In this document: in pieces, positions 12,201 through 23,300 of the stretch
Layout of the letters: every line of letters begins with the position of its first letter
Position numbering within the stretch: the stretch's first letter is position 1
Source of the DNA: Hyphochytrium catenoides
Lineage: Eukaryota; Sar; Hyphochytriomycetes; Hyphochytriales; Hyphochytriaceae
Direction: 5' to 3'
Assembly (NCBI GenBank): GCA_900088475.1
Contig: FLMG01000154.1
Coordinates: forward strand, 182,744-246,743
Length of the DNA: 64,000 nucleotides
Position numbers and translations under genes: made by a program
Notes under the pieces: generated by a model
The model's input: only the letters and a program-made list of their open reading frames with translations
The model's database searches: none
Told to the model about the DNA's origin: nothing

Positions 12201-12976
12201 GAAAGGCGAAAGCCTTCCTTCTGCTATCTCTTGCACTGAGTCTGTGGCCTATAATGTCTTCACACTTGCTCTCTTCCTGTGGATGACGCTTAGATACAAG
12301 AAGGGCTTCGAAGGGCTGAGGCTGCGCTGAAACAGAGCAAGAACAAAGATTACTATAAGATCCTTGGTAAGTGTCTGCGACTAAGATCGAAAGGAGATAT
12401 GCAGGAACCACAAGAGGATAGCTTTAGAGGGACAGGAAGAGTTGCTCTTCTTACCATCAGCTACACCTTTAGGTGTATCGCGCAGTGCCAGTCAGAAGGA
12501 AATCAAGAGTGCTTATCGCAAGATGGCTCTTAAATGGCACCCAGATAGGACTCAGGAGGTAAGAAGCATAAATTCTAGGTTGTCAATAGTCGGTAGAAGA
12601 TCAGGATGACGATCCAAATCTGCGTCCTTGTCGTTGCACAGGAGGAGAAAGAAAAGGCAGAAAGGATGTTCCAGGATCTGTCTGAAGCTTATGAAGTGCT
12701 TTCCAATGAAGGTCAGCGCGATGAACAAGTCTTTTGCCCGCCAGGCGCTCTTCAGCTTTATGTTTCCTACCTTGTCCACGATTTTACCGTCTCTGAACGT
12801 TTGAGCGAACTTCTAAAGTCTTGTCTGCTCTTCATCTCGCATCGGCAGAAACCAAGGCAAAGTACGACCGAGGTGAAGATGTATTCCAGCCAGATCAGCA
12901 ACGAAGGGGACATGGTTTCCACGGGCATCCTTTCTTTCATGGTGGCCAACAGTTCCATTTTAGCTTTGGTTTCTAG
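9294..12976 (+). CDS. P58IPK/DNAJC3-like ER co-chaperone (TPR + J domain)
   Basis: Fifteen exons: 9294-9323, 9379-9489, 9550-9612, 9927-10016, 10219-10298, 10470-10652, 10802-10910, 11011-11109, 11255-11310, 11507-11651, 11951-12082, 12294-12366, 12473-12558, 12642-12711, 12849-12976. The sum is exactly 485 codons including the stop, close to human DNAJC3 (504 aa). Exon 1 plus exon 2 give a signal peptide ([18 protein letters not shown]). TPR units follow ([70 protein letters not shown]). The J domain has [11 protein letters not shown], the HPD motif in [11 protein letters not shown], and [11 protein letters not shown]. It ends in a Gly/His/Phe-rich tail ([11 protein letters not shown]) as in DNAJC3. 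In animals this protein sits in the ER lumen, hands clients to BiP and restrains PERK/PKR-type kinases. The exon 6 acceptor could be 10470 or 10479, both in frame. Confidence 0.92.
11660..11787. repeat. 64-bp tandem duplication inside a P58IPK-like intron
   Basis: Two near-identical 64-base copies (11660-11723 and 11724-11787) directly follow the donor site of the tenth exon. Each carries a CTCCTCCTCC pyrimidine run. The duplication lengthens the intron and leaves the coding phase untouched. Confidence 0.9.
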
Positions 12977-13678
12977 TTTGACAGATACAGTAAAAAGACA
13001 TCAATGTCCTCTATGCGTCCTCTTTCTCTCTTCTCTCCCTTCGCTTTGAGTCTCTGTCCCATCACGCGTCTTTACTACTCTCTCTTTGTCTTTACTTCTC
13101 TCTTCAAAACCAGCAGCACATTTTACATAAACGGCTATCAGTTGTCAGGAGAAAAATCCAATTCTAGCCTTTCTTTCTTCTCGCAAAGCTTTTCTTTTTT
13201 TGCCCTGTCTTCTGACTTCCTCCCCTGTCTCTCTATCTCGAGCTTACACTTCTTTCCTTTCTGTCTCTACGCTCATCTCACTGCACGCCTCTGCAGACCA
13301 CATGCTTTCTCCTTCAGACGGTTCTGACAGCATCGTCGCGTCTCTCTCTTTTGCACTGCCTCGCAATAAGGATTGGTATATGATCTCGATCAGCCGTTAG
13401 CTTAACTTATCCTTGATCCTGTTCAAGCTTACACTTATGTAGTCCCTTGCGCTAGATTCAGAGTTCAAGGTCTTGGTCGCCAGATCTATTAAGCCTTGAG
13501 AATCCAAGCCAGAGTCTCCTTGAATATGAAAATCTCTAACTGAGAGTCAACATTTTTGTCTGGCTGTACAATCCCACCGCTAATAAGCTATGAAGCACTC
13601 ATCTTCGCAATCTGTCAAAAAGCAATAATGAGGCTCACATAGCCAAGTTCCAGCCATCTCCATCGCCTCTATCACTTG
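12977..13678. other. Intergenic region after P58IPK-like gene
   Basis: About 700 bases without a supportable gene. The + strand is pyrimidine-rich between 13015 and 13320, giving Ser/Leu/Phe-rich frames that look like composition effects. The 3' UTR and terminator of the P58IPK-like gene should lie at its left end; no clear polyadenylation signal was identified. Confidence 0.5.
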
Positions 13679-15120
13679 CTATTCCAATAACCTGGAAAAC
13701 AAACTTACTATTTCCGTAACATGCAAGTGCCATGACTCTTCTAAAGTGCCAATGACAGATCTCAACCGCGCTGCTGCTGATGATGAATAGAGTGTTCCTC
13801 CACCACTAGCAGCGTCAACTACAGCAGTGTCAAGGGTCAATCCTACTACCACTTCCGTCTTGGATATCGCTTTAGATGCTTTGCATGCACATGGACTTGT
13901 CCGTGGTGCTTCCATTTCTTCCCACTGTGCCACCTGTGGATGGGCCTGGTAGGCTGGACTATGTTTGGTGGCCTCCGATGATGACGAGGCTTTCGCAGAG
14001 TGGAAAGTCCACCTATCGCATACTCTGCAGCTTCGGAATGAAGTGATCCATAAGTCACTCGTCTTTCTGTCAGCACTGGTTCTTCTCTGCGCTATTGGCA
14101 TCTCTTCCCCCGTTCTTACATTGAAAGCTTTCTTGAGACTAGCTGCTGAAGTCTCATATATCCAATGCAGCAGGTCATTCCAGCTCCGAAGCAGAGCGAG
14201 AAAGAGTAGAGACGTCCCAATGACCAGTGCTCGTAGAAAGAAGACACACAGGGATCAGGGTAAGGCTTTACCGGCCAGATCAGATTCTCGGACGGCTCTC
14301 AACATTCTTCCCCATCTCCAAGGAGCAGTAGGTCCCGCATCGTCAGTAAGGTTGCCAAATGCTTTAGTGCCTTTTACTCTGGGCCTTTGAGGCCGTGGCC
14401 AAAGGACGCCGTCATTTGGGAGGAAGCGAAGCGTTTCCCAGCTCTAAGCGCCGTCCTCCCAACCATTATTCCTAGATGTTGCGGGTGATGATGTCGCCAC
14501 CCTATTCTCTACGCTGGTGTGTTCAGACGGAGGTAATATCCCTACAGCAATAGAATCATTCAGTCCCACACCGTCTTCCAGCCGTCGTTCACCTTTGTCA
14601 GCAGGAGAGGTAAACGAACGAGGCATGTGTTTAGCTCTCGCTTCTGCCAAAGGCGTCAGCGTACACTCTCTATCTCCGACCACAGAAGGACGAGGAATCT
14701 GAGAAGTACTTTGTCTTTTCTCAGCATCTACCGCGACAGACAAGGGATCACCCCTCGGCGCAGGACTTCTACTTGCTAGCGACCGAGGTGAATGACATCT
14801 TTCTTTCTATCCGTCATCAATTCTCATGTGCCTGGCCAGGGCTTTCTTCGGAGTGTGAGTTCCTCGGCTCAACACTTTTGACAAGTTCTCAGTTCTGACC
14901 TAACTCTTGAGGAGTGAGTATGTCTAACCCTTTCTGGAGCCATCTAAGTGAAAGATGCGTCGTTTGAGCTTCCCACCTTGGCCAAACTTGCGGATGATGG
15001 GAAACCCAGACGACGCACAGAGAACTATCGTGACCTTGCCGAAACCATCGACTTATCCAAGCTCTGCGCAATCCCAAGAGCGAGTCTCCGTTAAAATCAA
15101 TCTGAAAATCTTCGACTGAT
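13679..15120 (-). CDS. Unresolved multi-exon gene fragments
   Basis: Several open blocks on the minus strand look coding but I could not join them with confidence. Block 1 (about 15120-14889) includes the stretch DFQIDFNGDSLLGLRRAW; another frame there reads FPIIRKFGQGGKLKRRIFHL, which resembles the start of a PH-type domain. Block 2 (about 14783-14444) is polar, with RQSTSQIPRPSVV and SEHTSVENRVATS. Block 3 (about 14370-14270) reads AFGNLTDDAGPTAPWRWGR and stops at a good GTAAAG donor. Block 4 (about 14230-13679) carries a hydrophobic segment, RALVIGTSLLFLALLRSW, that could span a membrane, then a Ser/Ala-rich tail ending at a stop at 13679. A membrane-anchored lipid-binding protein is conceivable, but this is a guess. 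Confidence 0.3.
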
Positions 15121-15500
15121 GAGGAATCAGTGTTACACGCTATGGGACCTGCGCGAATAACCTCTAACGGTCAGCACCGGCGCCAAGCGATACCTTTGCT
15201 GATGATGCTTTCCCTCTAAACCTCTACTTTCTACCAGTTCTAATCTCAAGGTAGTACTCCTTGCAAGAGGCAAGGTAAGTTAGGGACAACGCTGTGGAGC
15301 TTCTGAGATGGTGATCTAGGAGCAAGAAGCTGGCAGGAAGAAGCTGGCAGGCCGCATGCGGACGGCAGAGCGCAGGAGGAAGAGGCACACAGAATCATCT
15401 CTCAGCGATTGCCTCTCTTCCGAAGAAGAGCTGGCTGCCTGGAGCACTTTGGACCCGGCACGGTTGAAGGCGACAACTCTTGCCTCAGCGGGGGAGCGCC

Positions 15501-18500
15501 ATGCCGTCGTTACTCTACTCTTGGGGCTCAGGTACGGTGCCAGAGGGCTCGTACGGCGGTACTCTTCAGATACCTGTAGATTAACTGCGATGCGCTTGCT
15601 TAGGCGGCAATGGTGCGCTGGGCTTGGGCCATTTGGAGGACGTGTCATCCCCTACCATTGTGCCCCTGGTAAGCAGTATGCCTTACTGTCAGGCTGTATC
15701 TCACCCCTGCCCATTTGTCATAACCTCTTCGATCCAACATTCATCCAGCATCTACCCTGAATATCACATCGTGACCTTAGGATCTCACCTGTCCTACATG
15801 CCCGTTCCTCACTACCTGTTTGGTATCCCCGCCCTCTTGAACTTACTCATCTTCCCTGCCCTTTTCCGTAGCCCATCGAGACCGAACTGACTGGGATCTG
15901 GACCAGTGGCTGTCATACCTTGGGTGAGTGCCGATAAGTGGGAGATACGCAGAAAGAGTGCTTCTCAAGAAAGAAGTGTAGGCAAGACAGGAGCGCAACC
16001 CCCTCGAACAGGTTTCTAATCAGAGGACCTAGCTGTGACAGGTGATAAGAGGAGACTGTTTGCATGGGGAGAGAACCTCTTGGGCCAAATAGGAGACGAG
16101 AAGGGAGCCGAAAGAGTCCTCGTCGCAACCTGCGTGATCACTTCAAGGCCTGAGGTCGTTTGCTTCATTTTCCTTCTCCTGCTGAACCGTTGTCCACGAA
16201 TCTTCTTCCAAGATCCGCTTACGGATAACTTTGCTACCCTCTCCTCCTCTCGGGTTCCAGCTCTTTGGGCACGCTCTATTCCTGTTTCCCCGGCCCTAAT
16301 AATCCTCCACTATTCTGTGGCAGCTGAGATGTTCCTCGCCCTCTTTCGGGCATTTCATCTGCTAGGACCCAACCTTTCGAGTTCAGGCAGTAGCTTGTGG
16401 CTGGCAGCATTCTTTGCTCGCCGTGACAAAAGACGACGGTCAGGTCGCGGTCTATATGAGTGGAAAGGGAACCCCTAAAGCGAAGCATGAGTCTAGACCC
16501 GAGCCTCTTCCTACCGGTATGTAGCACTTCTCTGTTAGTCTTCCATGAGCTCTCCTGGACCTTCGCTATCTTGCATTGTCTCCGCTACATCCGCAGCCGA
16601 ACTTCGTGGTCGGGATTTCTTCTAGATGTATGCTATTGTGCTTTCTTTGTTTTACTTGCAGACGCCCCTGCCTCCGCGCCAATAAATGCACTTGGCCTAT
16701 TCCTTCAGGTGAAGTTTCTCTTAAGTTTCATTGTAGTTCTATCCTTAAGCGCTTAGCCTGCGCCATCAGCGATAGATGCTGCTTACCTCTTTGCTGCGTA
16801 TCGTTTTAGTTTGGAGGAAGGTGCCATACCCTATATCGAACAGCGGTAGGCGCCAGATCTTGACTATAGCTTGTGGATGGAAGCACAGTCTGGTCAGCAC
16901 GTCAGACGGTGAGGTGAGGCGTCCCGATAGCGTAGGCTTGGTGTGATGCTTTTCAAGGACTTCTTAGGCTGCGGCAGAGAACAGCCAGAGCAAAGAGATC
17001 CCATAGAATGTCGAGAGGAATGGAATCAACTGATACCATGGGTAAAAGCTACAGGGAGTAAGACGAGGAGTTTCAGTTGACACCCAGAGGGATAAAGTTT
17101 TAGAGTATGCCCTGTCGGCCTGACTGCTGCTCCACAGGTGGTGGGCTGGGGAGGGAACCAAAAAGGGCAGCTGGGAGTCGACCCGAGAGTGTTTGGGGAA
17201 GTGGCTTCAGCAGACCCAATACTAGTGGAGACTTTGAAAGGAAAGACAGTTTGCAAAGTCTTCTGCGGATGGGAACATTCAGGCGCTATTAGTGATGCTG
17301 GGGAGGTGAGTGGTCCCTAAACAATAGTTGTTGTGCCAAGATGTGTGGATAGTGCTATAATGCTTGGATCTTTTGGCACATGGTCCTTCTACATCTCTCT
17401 TTTGATAACTCTCTTTCCAACTGCTAGCTTTCAGCTGTTTTAGTCCATATTGACTCGGATCCTCCACTCATGGCCACTGATAATACGTCCGAAGGTTTAT
17501 GTGTGGGGTAGCAACAAGTTTGAACAGCTCTCGTTGTCTCCTCATGTAAGAGCCGTCTACGTCTTATCAATGAGGCTTAGCTTGAGCCTTAGTAGTTCCG
17601 TCAGGGAGAAAGACCTGAGGTGCGGGTGAGGGCAACGCATGTGCCGCAGAAAATGACCTTCTCCAGGGAAGACAGAGTGCACATCATTGAGGTTCGTCCC
17701 TAACCTAACTGCTTTTCGTAGCTCGCTTTACTCCTAATGCTCAAAATATGAGGGTAGTGAGCGGAACTGCCTCGCGGCTTTTCCCTTGACAAGTACAACA
17801 ACCACGTCCCTTGGGTCTCTCTCTCCATCCGTATAGGCTTTAGCTCTCTGTTTCTCTCCTTTAATATAACGCGGACGGTCGCCAAGTATTGACCCTCTCC
17901 TATTTTGTCTTCCTCCAGGCGCGTAGTGGCTGGGATCACATTGTCTGTTTGGACAGTGCGAAGCGCGTTTGGAGTTGGGGAAGAGGTGATTTGGGCCAGC
18001 TTGGTAAGACCCTGGCCTGGCTGTTAGCCCGTTGTTCTTTTAATGATCTCTCCGCTGTCCATTCGGATATGTTGCGTCTCATCCCATTGTTCCTCTGCTC
18101 TATATATACGTATAATATAGATACCTCTTCCCCATTTTCTCTGCTGAAGATTGAACATATGACTTAGGAATCGGGAGCGCAGTTTCCTGCCGCAGCCCAC
18201 AGCTCGTCACTGAACTCTTGAGTCAAAATACTCTTACTCTGTCGTGCGGCTCCCATCACACCCTGGCAGGCAAGAACGAATAGCCCAAGAGGTGCTGAGG
18301 TCAGCCACACCACTCACTTTCTCCTTCCAGGGACGGCAGACGGCAGAGTGTTTAGCTGGGGATGGAATGAGCACGGCAATCTCGGTAGGATGGTGGATCT
18401 GAGTACTTCACACGCGTTAGGCCTTCTCTCAAAAACGCTCTGGGTTTTGCTTCGCTCCGTCCTTCATTACTTCCGTCGCCCTTTCTGGAACCTCCTCTTT

Positions 18501-18721
18501 GTTGGAGCGGAAACCCTATTCACCTAGATTGCTGGTTCTTCAACCCTCATTCTAACAGAGTCTGGTCCTCTTTCTAATGATTGCTCTTAGGCTATGGAGA
18601 GTCGTCGGACGCGATATCATCTCTTCCAAAAGAAGTATCATTTCCCCAATCCGTGGTGCATAAGAGCCTTATCAGTCTGGAGGCTGGGGCAGCCGCATCC
18701 TTCGCTCTTTTCGCCATCTAA
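15501..18721 (+). CDS. SERGEF (DelGEF)-like RCC1-repeat protein
   Basis: Exons supported by phase and motif: 15501-15531, 15604-15668, 15872-15923, 16042-about 16154, (one or more unclear exons), 16810-16913, 17138-17305, 17495-17545, 17605-17691, 17919-18003, 18168-18269, 18331-18384, 18591-18721 (TAA stop). RCC1 blades are plain: LLYSWGSGGNGALGLGH, RRLFAWGENLLGQIGDE, IACGWKHSLVSTSDGE, VVGWGGNQKGQLGVDP, SDAGEVYVWGSNKFEQL, SGWDHIVCLDSAKRVWSWG, GRVFSWGWNEHGNLGYG. The phrases DAGEVYVWGSNK and SWGWNEHG match human SERGEF in order and place. SERGEF binds the exocyst subunit Sec5 and is implicated in secretion; exchange activity is not well proven. The join between 16154 and 16810 is unsolved; a candidate exon lies at about 16660-16708. 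The intron after 18269 starts with GC rather than GT. The ATG at 15501 directly precedes the first blade. Confidence 0.88.
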
Positions 18722-18799
18722 AGGCTCTCGCATGGGGGAGGACTGCAGTCTTACCACAATTGAACATCAGCAATGGACAACAAATAGTGGATGCACCAC

Positions 18800-19486
18800 T
18801 TAGTAGCTAGAGGCAGAAGGCGATATCTCTGCAAGCTCCCTCTCTAATTTAGCAATCTGCTCAGCTCTAGCGATTGTGGAAGCGGAGAAATCGCCCATGC
18901 TTTGTACAGAGATGAAAACAAAGAAGACAAACAGACTAGAGATCGGAGGGACTTCCCACAGAAGCTGCAGCGTAACAGTACTGCGTCCCCAGGCGCCAGT
19001 GCGGCACCCCAAAGAAGAACGCTCCCTATGGTAAGCGCGATCACAGCCTCTCTTCCTCTTCCTTGCCTGAGATACCGCCAGAGAAGGACGACCGACGCCG
19101 CTGAGGTCATCTGGCATAGCAGAACAGAGGCAAGCACCCCAAAGTTCTCTAAAGGCCTAGTGGACAGCGTCTTCCACGTTATGAAGGCCACATATAGCAG
19201 TATTGCCCAGCATAAATAACTAAGAAATGTCTGTCATAGTGCGTTAAAACGTGACAAGCTCCAGAAAGTGCTTGTTGGCTTACCGTCCATTGGCCAATGA
19301 AGACATCCGTCTGAACCTTTGATGCTTGCAGATGGTCTAGGTAAAAGGGAAAGATGCGATGCCCTTAGATGCCGCAGCGGTAAAGCAACTATCAAAAAGC
19401 ACACCTTCCAACGTCTGTGATGAGGCTAACGTCTCGATGTCCTTCTCCCTTTGAGCTGCTCTTCTCCGTCGTGACCGTAGGCCCAT
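18800..19486 (-). CDS. Small multi-span membrane protein, unknown family
   Basis: A first exon at 19486-19405 starts with ATG and is basic (GLRSRRRRAAQREKDIETL). A second at 19336-19284 can read KVQTDVFIGQWT. A third from 19219 encodes three hydrophobic segments (YLCWAILLYVAFITW, FGVLASVLLCQ...ASVVLLW, AVIALTIGSVLLWGAALA). A plausible last exon from about 18914 gives MGDFSASTIARAEQIAKL followed by a short acidic coiled-coil-like tail and a stop at 18800. The phases between exons 1, 2 and 3 do not agree in every combination, so at least one splice site is misplaced. An ER or organelle membrane protein is likely from the topology; I do not recognise a family. Confidence 0.45.
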
Positions 19487-20373
19487 TTCGCTAAAGGAAG
19501 GACCTCGGCTTCCGTGGCCCTTCTGCAAATGCAACTCCTCCTACTGGCTGTAGCTATAAAGAGCCGTCAGACCAGTCCACTAAAAAGAGAGTGTTACGAA
19601 GTCCTCAATGCCCCTCGTCTGACTCCTTTGCCTGCTGAGCTCTGTGTGTCTTGAAAACTCTGTACAGAAAGCTCCATCTGGATCTGCAGCTCTACTTCAC
19701 GCCCTCCCTTCTGATTCTGACGCTTACCTGTCCGTTACTGACTCTGAAGGGTTGGGCGTTAGCGGTACACCCCATTAAAGGTAGCGGGTAACCGTCATAC
19801 GAAAGAGCCAGACAAGAGAATGGAAGCAAATGAGACAGAACGACGGAGACAGTGTCAAAGAGATACTTCTAGATGGTGACGCAGATAAGCCAGATTCTCC
19901 AATGATGTCCTCATTACAAATCGAGACAGAGATCGAGACAGAATGGGAGAGAGGTATAACAAATACCCCTCCATTCTCAAGAGACAGAGAAATGTCTCCA
20001 AAGGAACGTCTCACACGTGTTGACGGCAGAGAAAGGTAAGAACTCACATCTGCGGCCGGGTGATGATAGAGAAACTGATGGCAGACCACGGGTAGCACTG
20101 AAGGGGCATTCGGCCAGACTGTAAGAGAGAAGACGAAGAGCAGGGAGGAGCCGAGGACTGGGTGTGAGAAGGAAGAGAAACAGAAGACGCGCAGTGCAGC
20201 CGAAGTGCGCCGAAAGTGCTGTGTGCTTCCGTTTGGGACCCAACGAAGCAGGAAGACTCCACCACGGTTACGGATGTCTTTCTATGGGTCTTCATAGGCA
20301 GCCCGCACCATTCCTTTGTGTGCGATGCTTCCCCCTCATTCGACTAATTGGCATAGGCCAACAGGCCGGTTTG
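19487..20373. other. Intergenic region upstream of the eIF2alpha kinase
   Basis: About 0.9 kb between divergent genes (membrane protein on -, kinase on +), so it probably holds both promoters. Frames on both strands here are Arg/Ser-rich and lack family motifs. Purine-rich segments occur at 19920-20000. Confidence 0.4.
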
Positions 20374-23300
20374 ATGATTGAAGTGGGCCCAGGAACAAGG
20401 TGCACGGAGTCATGAGCCAGAGGTAGGAGACCCATTGTTAAGGCTCTTCTTACCATATAGTATCGTCTCTTAGTCAGCTTCTTTCCAAACTATGTGGGCG
20501 TACGGCCTTTGCCATCAGAGCTCCAACCCCCCCGTCCACACCTGTTGAAGGAGGGGTGCAATGGGACACTTCTTCGTTCGCCATCCCTGGCTCAGCAGAG
20601 CTCATGCAAGAGCTCATGACAAACGGTAGCTCTGGCCTGGCTGAGAGCCTACGCAAATCTCCCTTGTTTATGAGGCCTCCCCTATCCCAAAATGCAGAGG
20701 CGAAGAGTCCTCCCTTCATGGCGCTTGACCCACGATTCTCTCCTTCTCTTTCGCCACAAAAGGAAGGGAGGGAGGAAGTGCCTCATCTCGGCCTGTCTTT
20801 TGCTGACTTTGGAAGGCACATACAAGAGAAAGATAAGGGCAAAGACAGAGAAGATGTGAGAGCCTTCCCAACATCCTTTTTCTCAAGAGAAGCGAGCGAT
20901 GCCGACTCTTCCATAGTAAGGGAAGAAGTGGGACGGCCTCGAACTGCGTCAATGGAGGATAAGAACTATGGACTAGATGAACGACAGGTAAGTACGCGAC
21001 TGCTGATCGCTTAGGGGGGGNNNNTCTTCCTTCTAGTGCTCATCTCCATTGGCACCTCTTCACCTATGTGATATCTGTGTGGGCTCTGGTATACGGCGAG
21101 GGGTGACCCCATTGCTCCTCTTCCTTTCTGCCTGCGCAGCATCAGGGGGTACTCTCGTCTCTGTACTCTGATTTATTCAACGCCCTTACGATGCCTCCCA
21201 CGTCTCCTTACGGGTTGCCTCTCCTTGTATGCGCCACGGGGCAGACGCTCCTCGCTGATCTCAACTGTACTATTTGAAAGCCCCGAATATGTCTCTCTCT
21301 CCTCTTTCCTCTAAAGCTCTGCGAACCTTGTCTTAAAAGTCCACTCTTTTGCCCACGTCTTACCTTGTACTCTCTCTCTGGTCCTCCGGGCATGATCCGG
21401 GTATAGGTCTTGATTATCATTCTGCTGGCGCAGATTTGCGGGTTCTATGATCCCACCCCGAAGACATTTGTCCTAACTGTCCTTCGCTTCTATGACTCTG
21501 GGGTCATCGACTCCATCCAATTTCTGTTTGACCTTGGATTGCTGCCTGTGCACTTTGCTCCTCCTCCTGCTTCAAGAAATGGAGGTGACAGAGCTGAGAC
21601 ATCAGGGAGAAGTGATGGGATAGAGAAAAGGATTGGGGCTCAGCTAGTGGAGAGGAATGGCAGGCCTCCTGTCACGCATACCTTTATCACCATGATCAAG
21701 GCAGCGATAGAGGAGGATGCCGTCTCTTTCCAGGGCATAGAGCCTCTCAATATGTCTCGATATCAGAGGTAGGCACTCCAATTTATGCTTTCTGCCTTCT
21801 GGCTCCTTTACTCTCCCCGTAACTGTTCCCTTCCCGCTTCTCCTTTATTCGACACGATGTCTTTCGTAGCCTTGTTGGACCGCAGCGTTCTGCTCTTCCA
21901 TCTCAGTTCCATAATAGTCACGTACTTCCCTTCCTGTAGCCCGCCATATTGTAATGCTCTATCCTCGCTTTTTAGCACTATACATCCGTATAACTTTTAT
22001 GCCGTTCAGAGAGTTTGAGGAGCTGGAGCCTTTAGGTCGAGGAGGGTTCGGCTCTGTTCACGTGGCAAAGCATCGGCTGGATAGCAACCTCTACGCTATC
22101 AAGAAAATCTCGTTCCTTAATAGAGGGTACGACGCACATGAAATAGGAGGAGATGCAGGACGATGAGAGAAATAACAGGCTAACGGACATAGTTTACTCA
22201 GAGCGAGGGTCCGTCCAAGGAGAAAGTGCTTTGACAGAAAAGAGGGTGGAATTGAGAGCTGGTAGTACGAGAATTAGGACTGCAGGAGCTTGATATGCAT
22301 CCCTCCTTTGGTCTTTTTGCTCCAGGTATTCTTCACCCCTCGTTCAGCGAGTTCTAAGGGAAGTTCAATGCCTTGCATCCTTGGACCATGCAAATGTAAA
22401 CCGCTACTATTCGGCTTGGCTCGAGCCGACGTGGCTACCATCTGCTTCTCAGAGGCCACCGACTGGAAACGTGAGAGAAGGTAAAAATTCACAGTACAGA
22501 GAACGAAAAGACCTCGGCCGCAGAGACGTACATAATGGGAGTAAGGTGATGGTTAGACCAAATATGACAATAGCATCCAGCAAGCGAGCAAAAGCTTGAA
22601 GGATTGTTTGTGGGGCGGCAAACCGGAGATGAAGAATGGTTCCTCATCTGCTTCTTCCACGCTCGTGAAGTGTCCTCAAGCATGGAGGCTTTGGAAGCAC
22701 CTGGAGATCTCGTGGTGCCGGCTAAGGAACAAAGAATGTTGGTGGCGGACTTGGACAAAGTGGTGAGGACATTCCCTGGCTCCCTTTTCCTCCACTTTGG
22801 GCTTCTGCTGCCAGTGTATTGTCTGCTAACACTTTCGACGAAGAAACTTCTTGTAATCTCTCCTTTGATTGTCCGGGATCTGCGATCGTCCATGGACTGC
22901 GTTTAATATCTCGATGGCTCGCCTCGCGATTTTCTGTTCTAGGTGTATACAGAAGTACACAAAAGAATTCGACGCGTGGAGAGCGCCGAGACTTTGTTCT
23001 TTCCCGACGGACCTCGAGGAGGAAGGAGAAGAGGAAGGAGGGCCGTGGGTCTCGCCAACAGATTGGTCCTCCCCCCGCCGCACCATTTTTGGAGACAAAG
23101 GTTAGTTTATATGTTGATGGAACTCCAGACCGCTGGAATTAGCAATCAGACCCAGGAGGAAGGAATGAGATGACGTCGCAAACGGAGAACGGTGCGCCAC
23201 TCACAATAGGAGGCGTGGATGCTGAAAAATCCACCAATAGGCAGAATAGCGAGTGGAGGGAGAACTCAGCTTCCTGCTTGTAAGAACGCGATAGTCTCTA

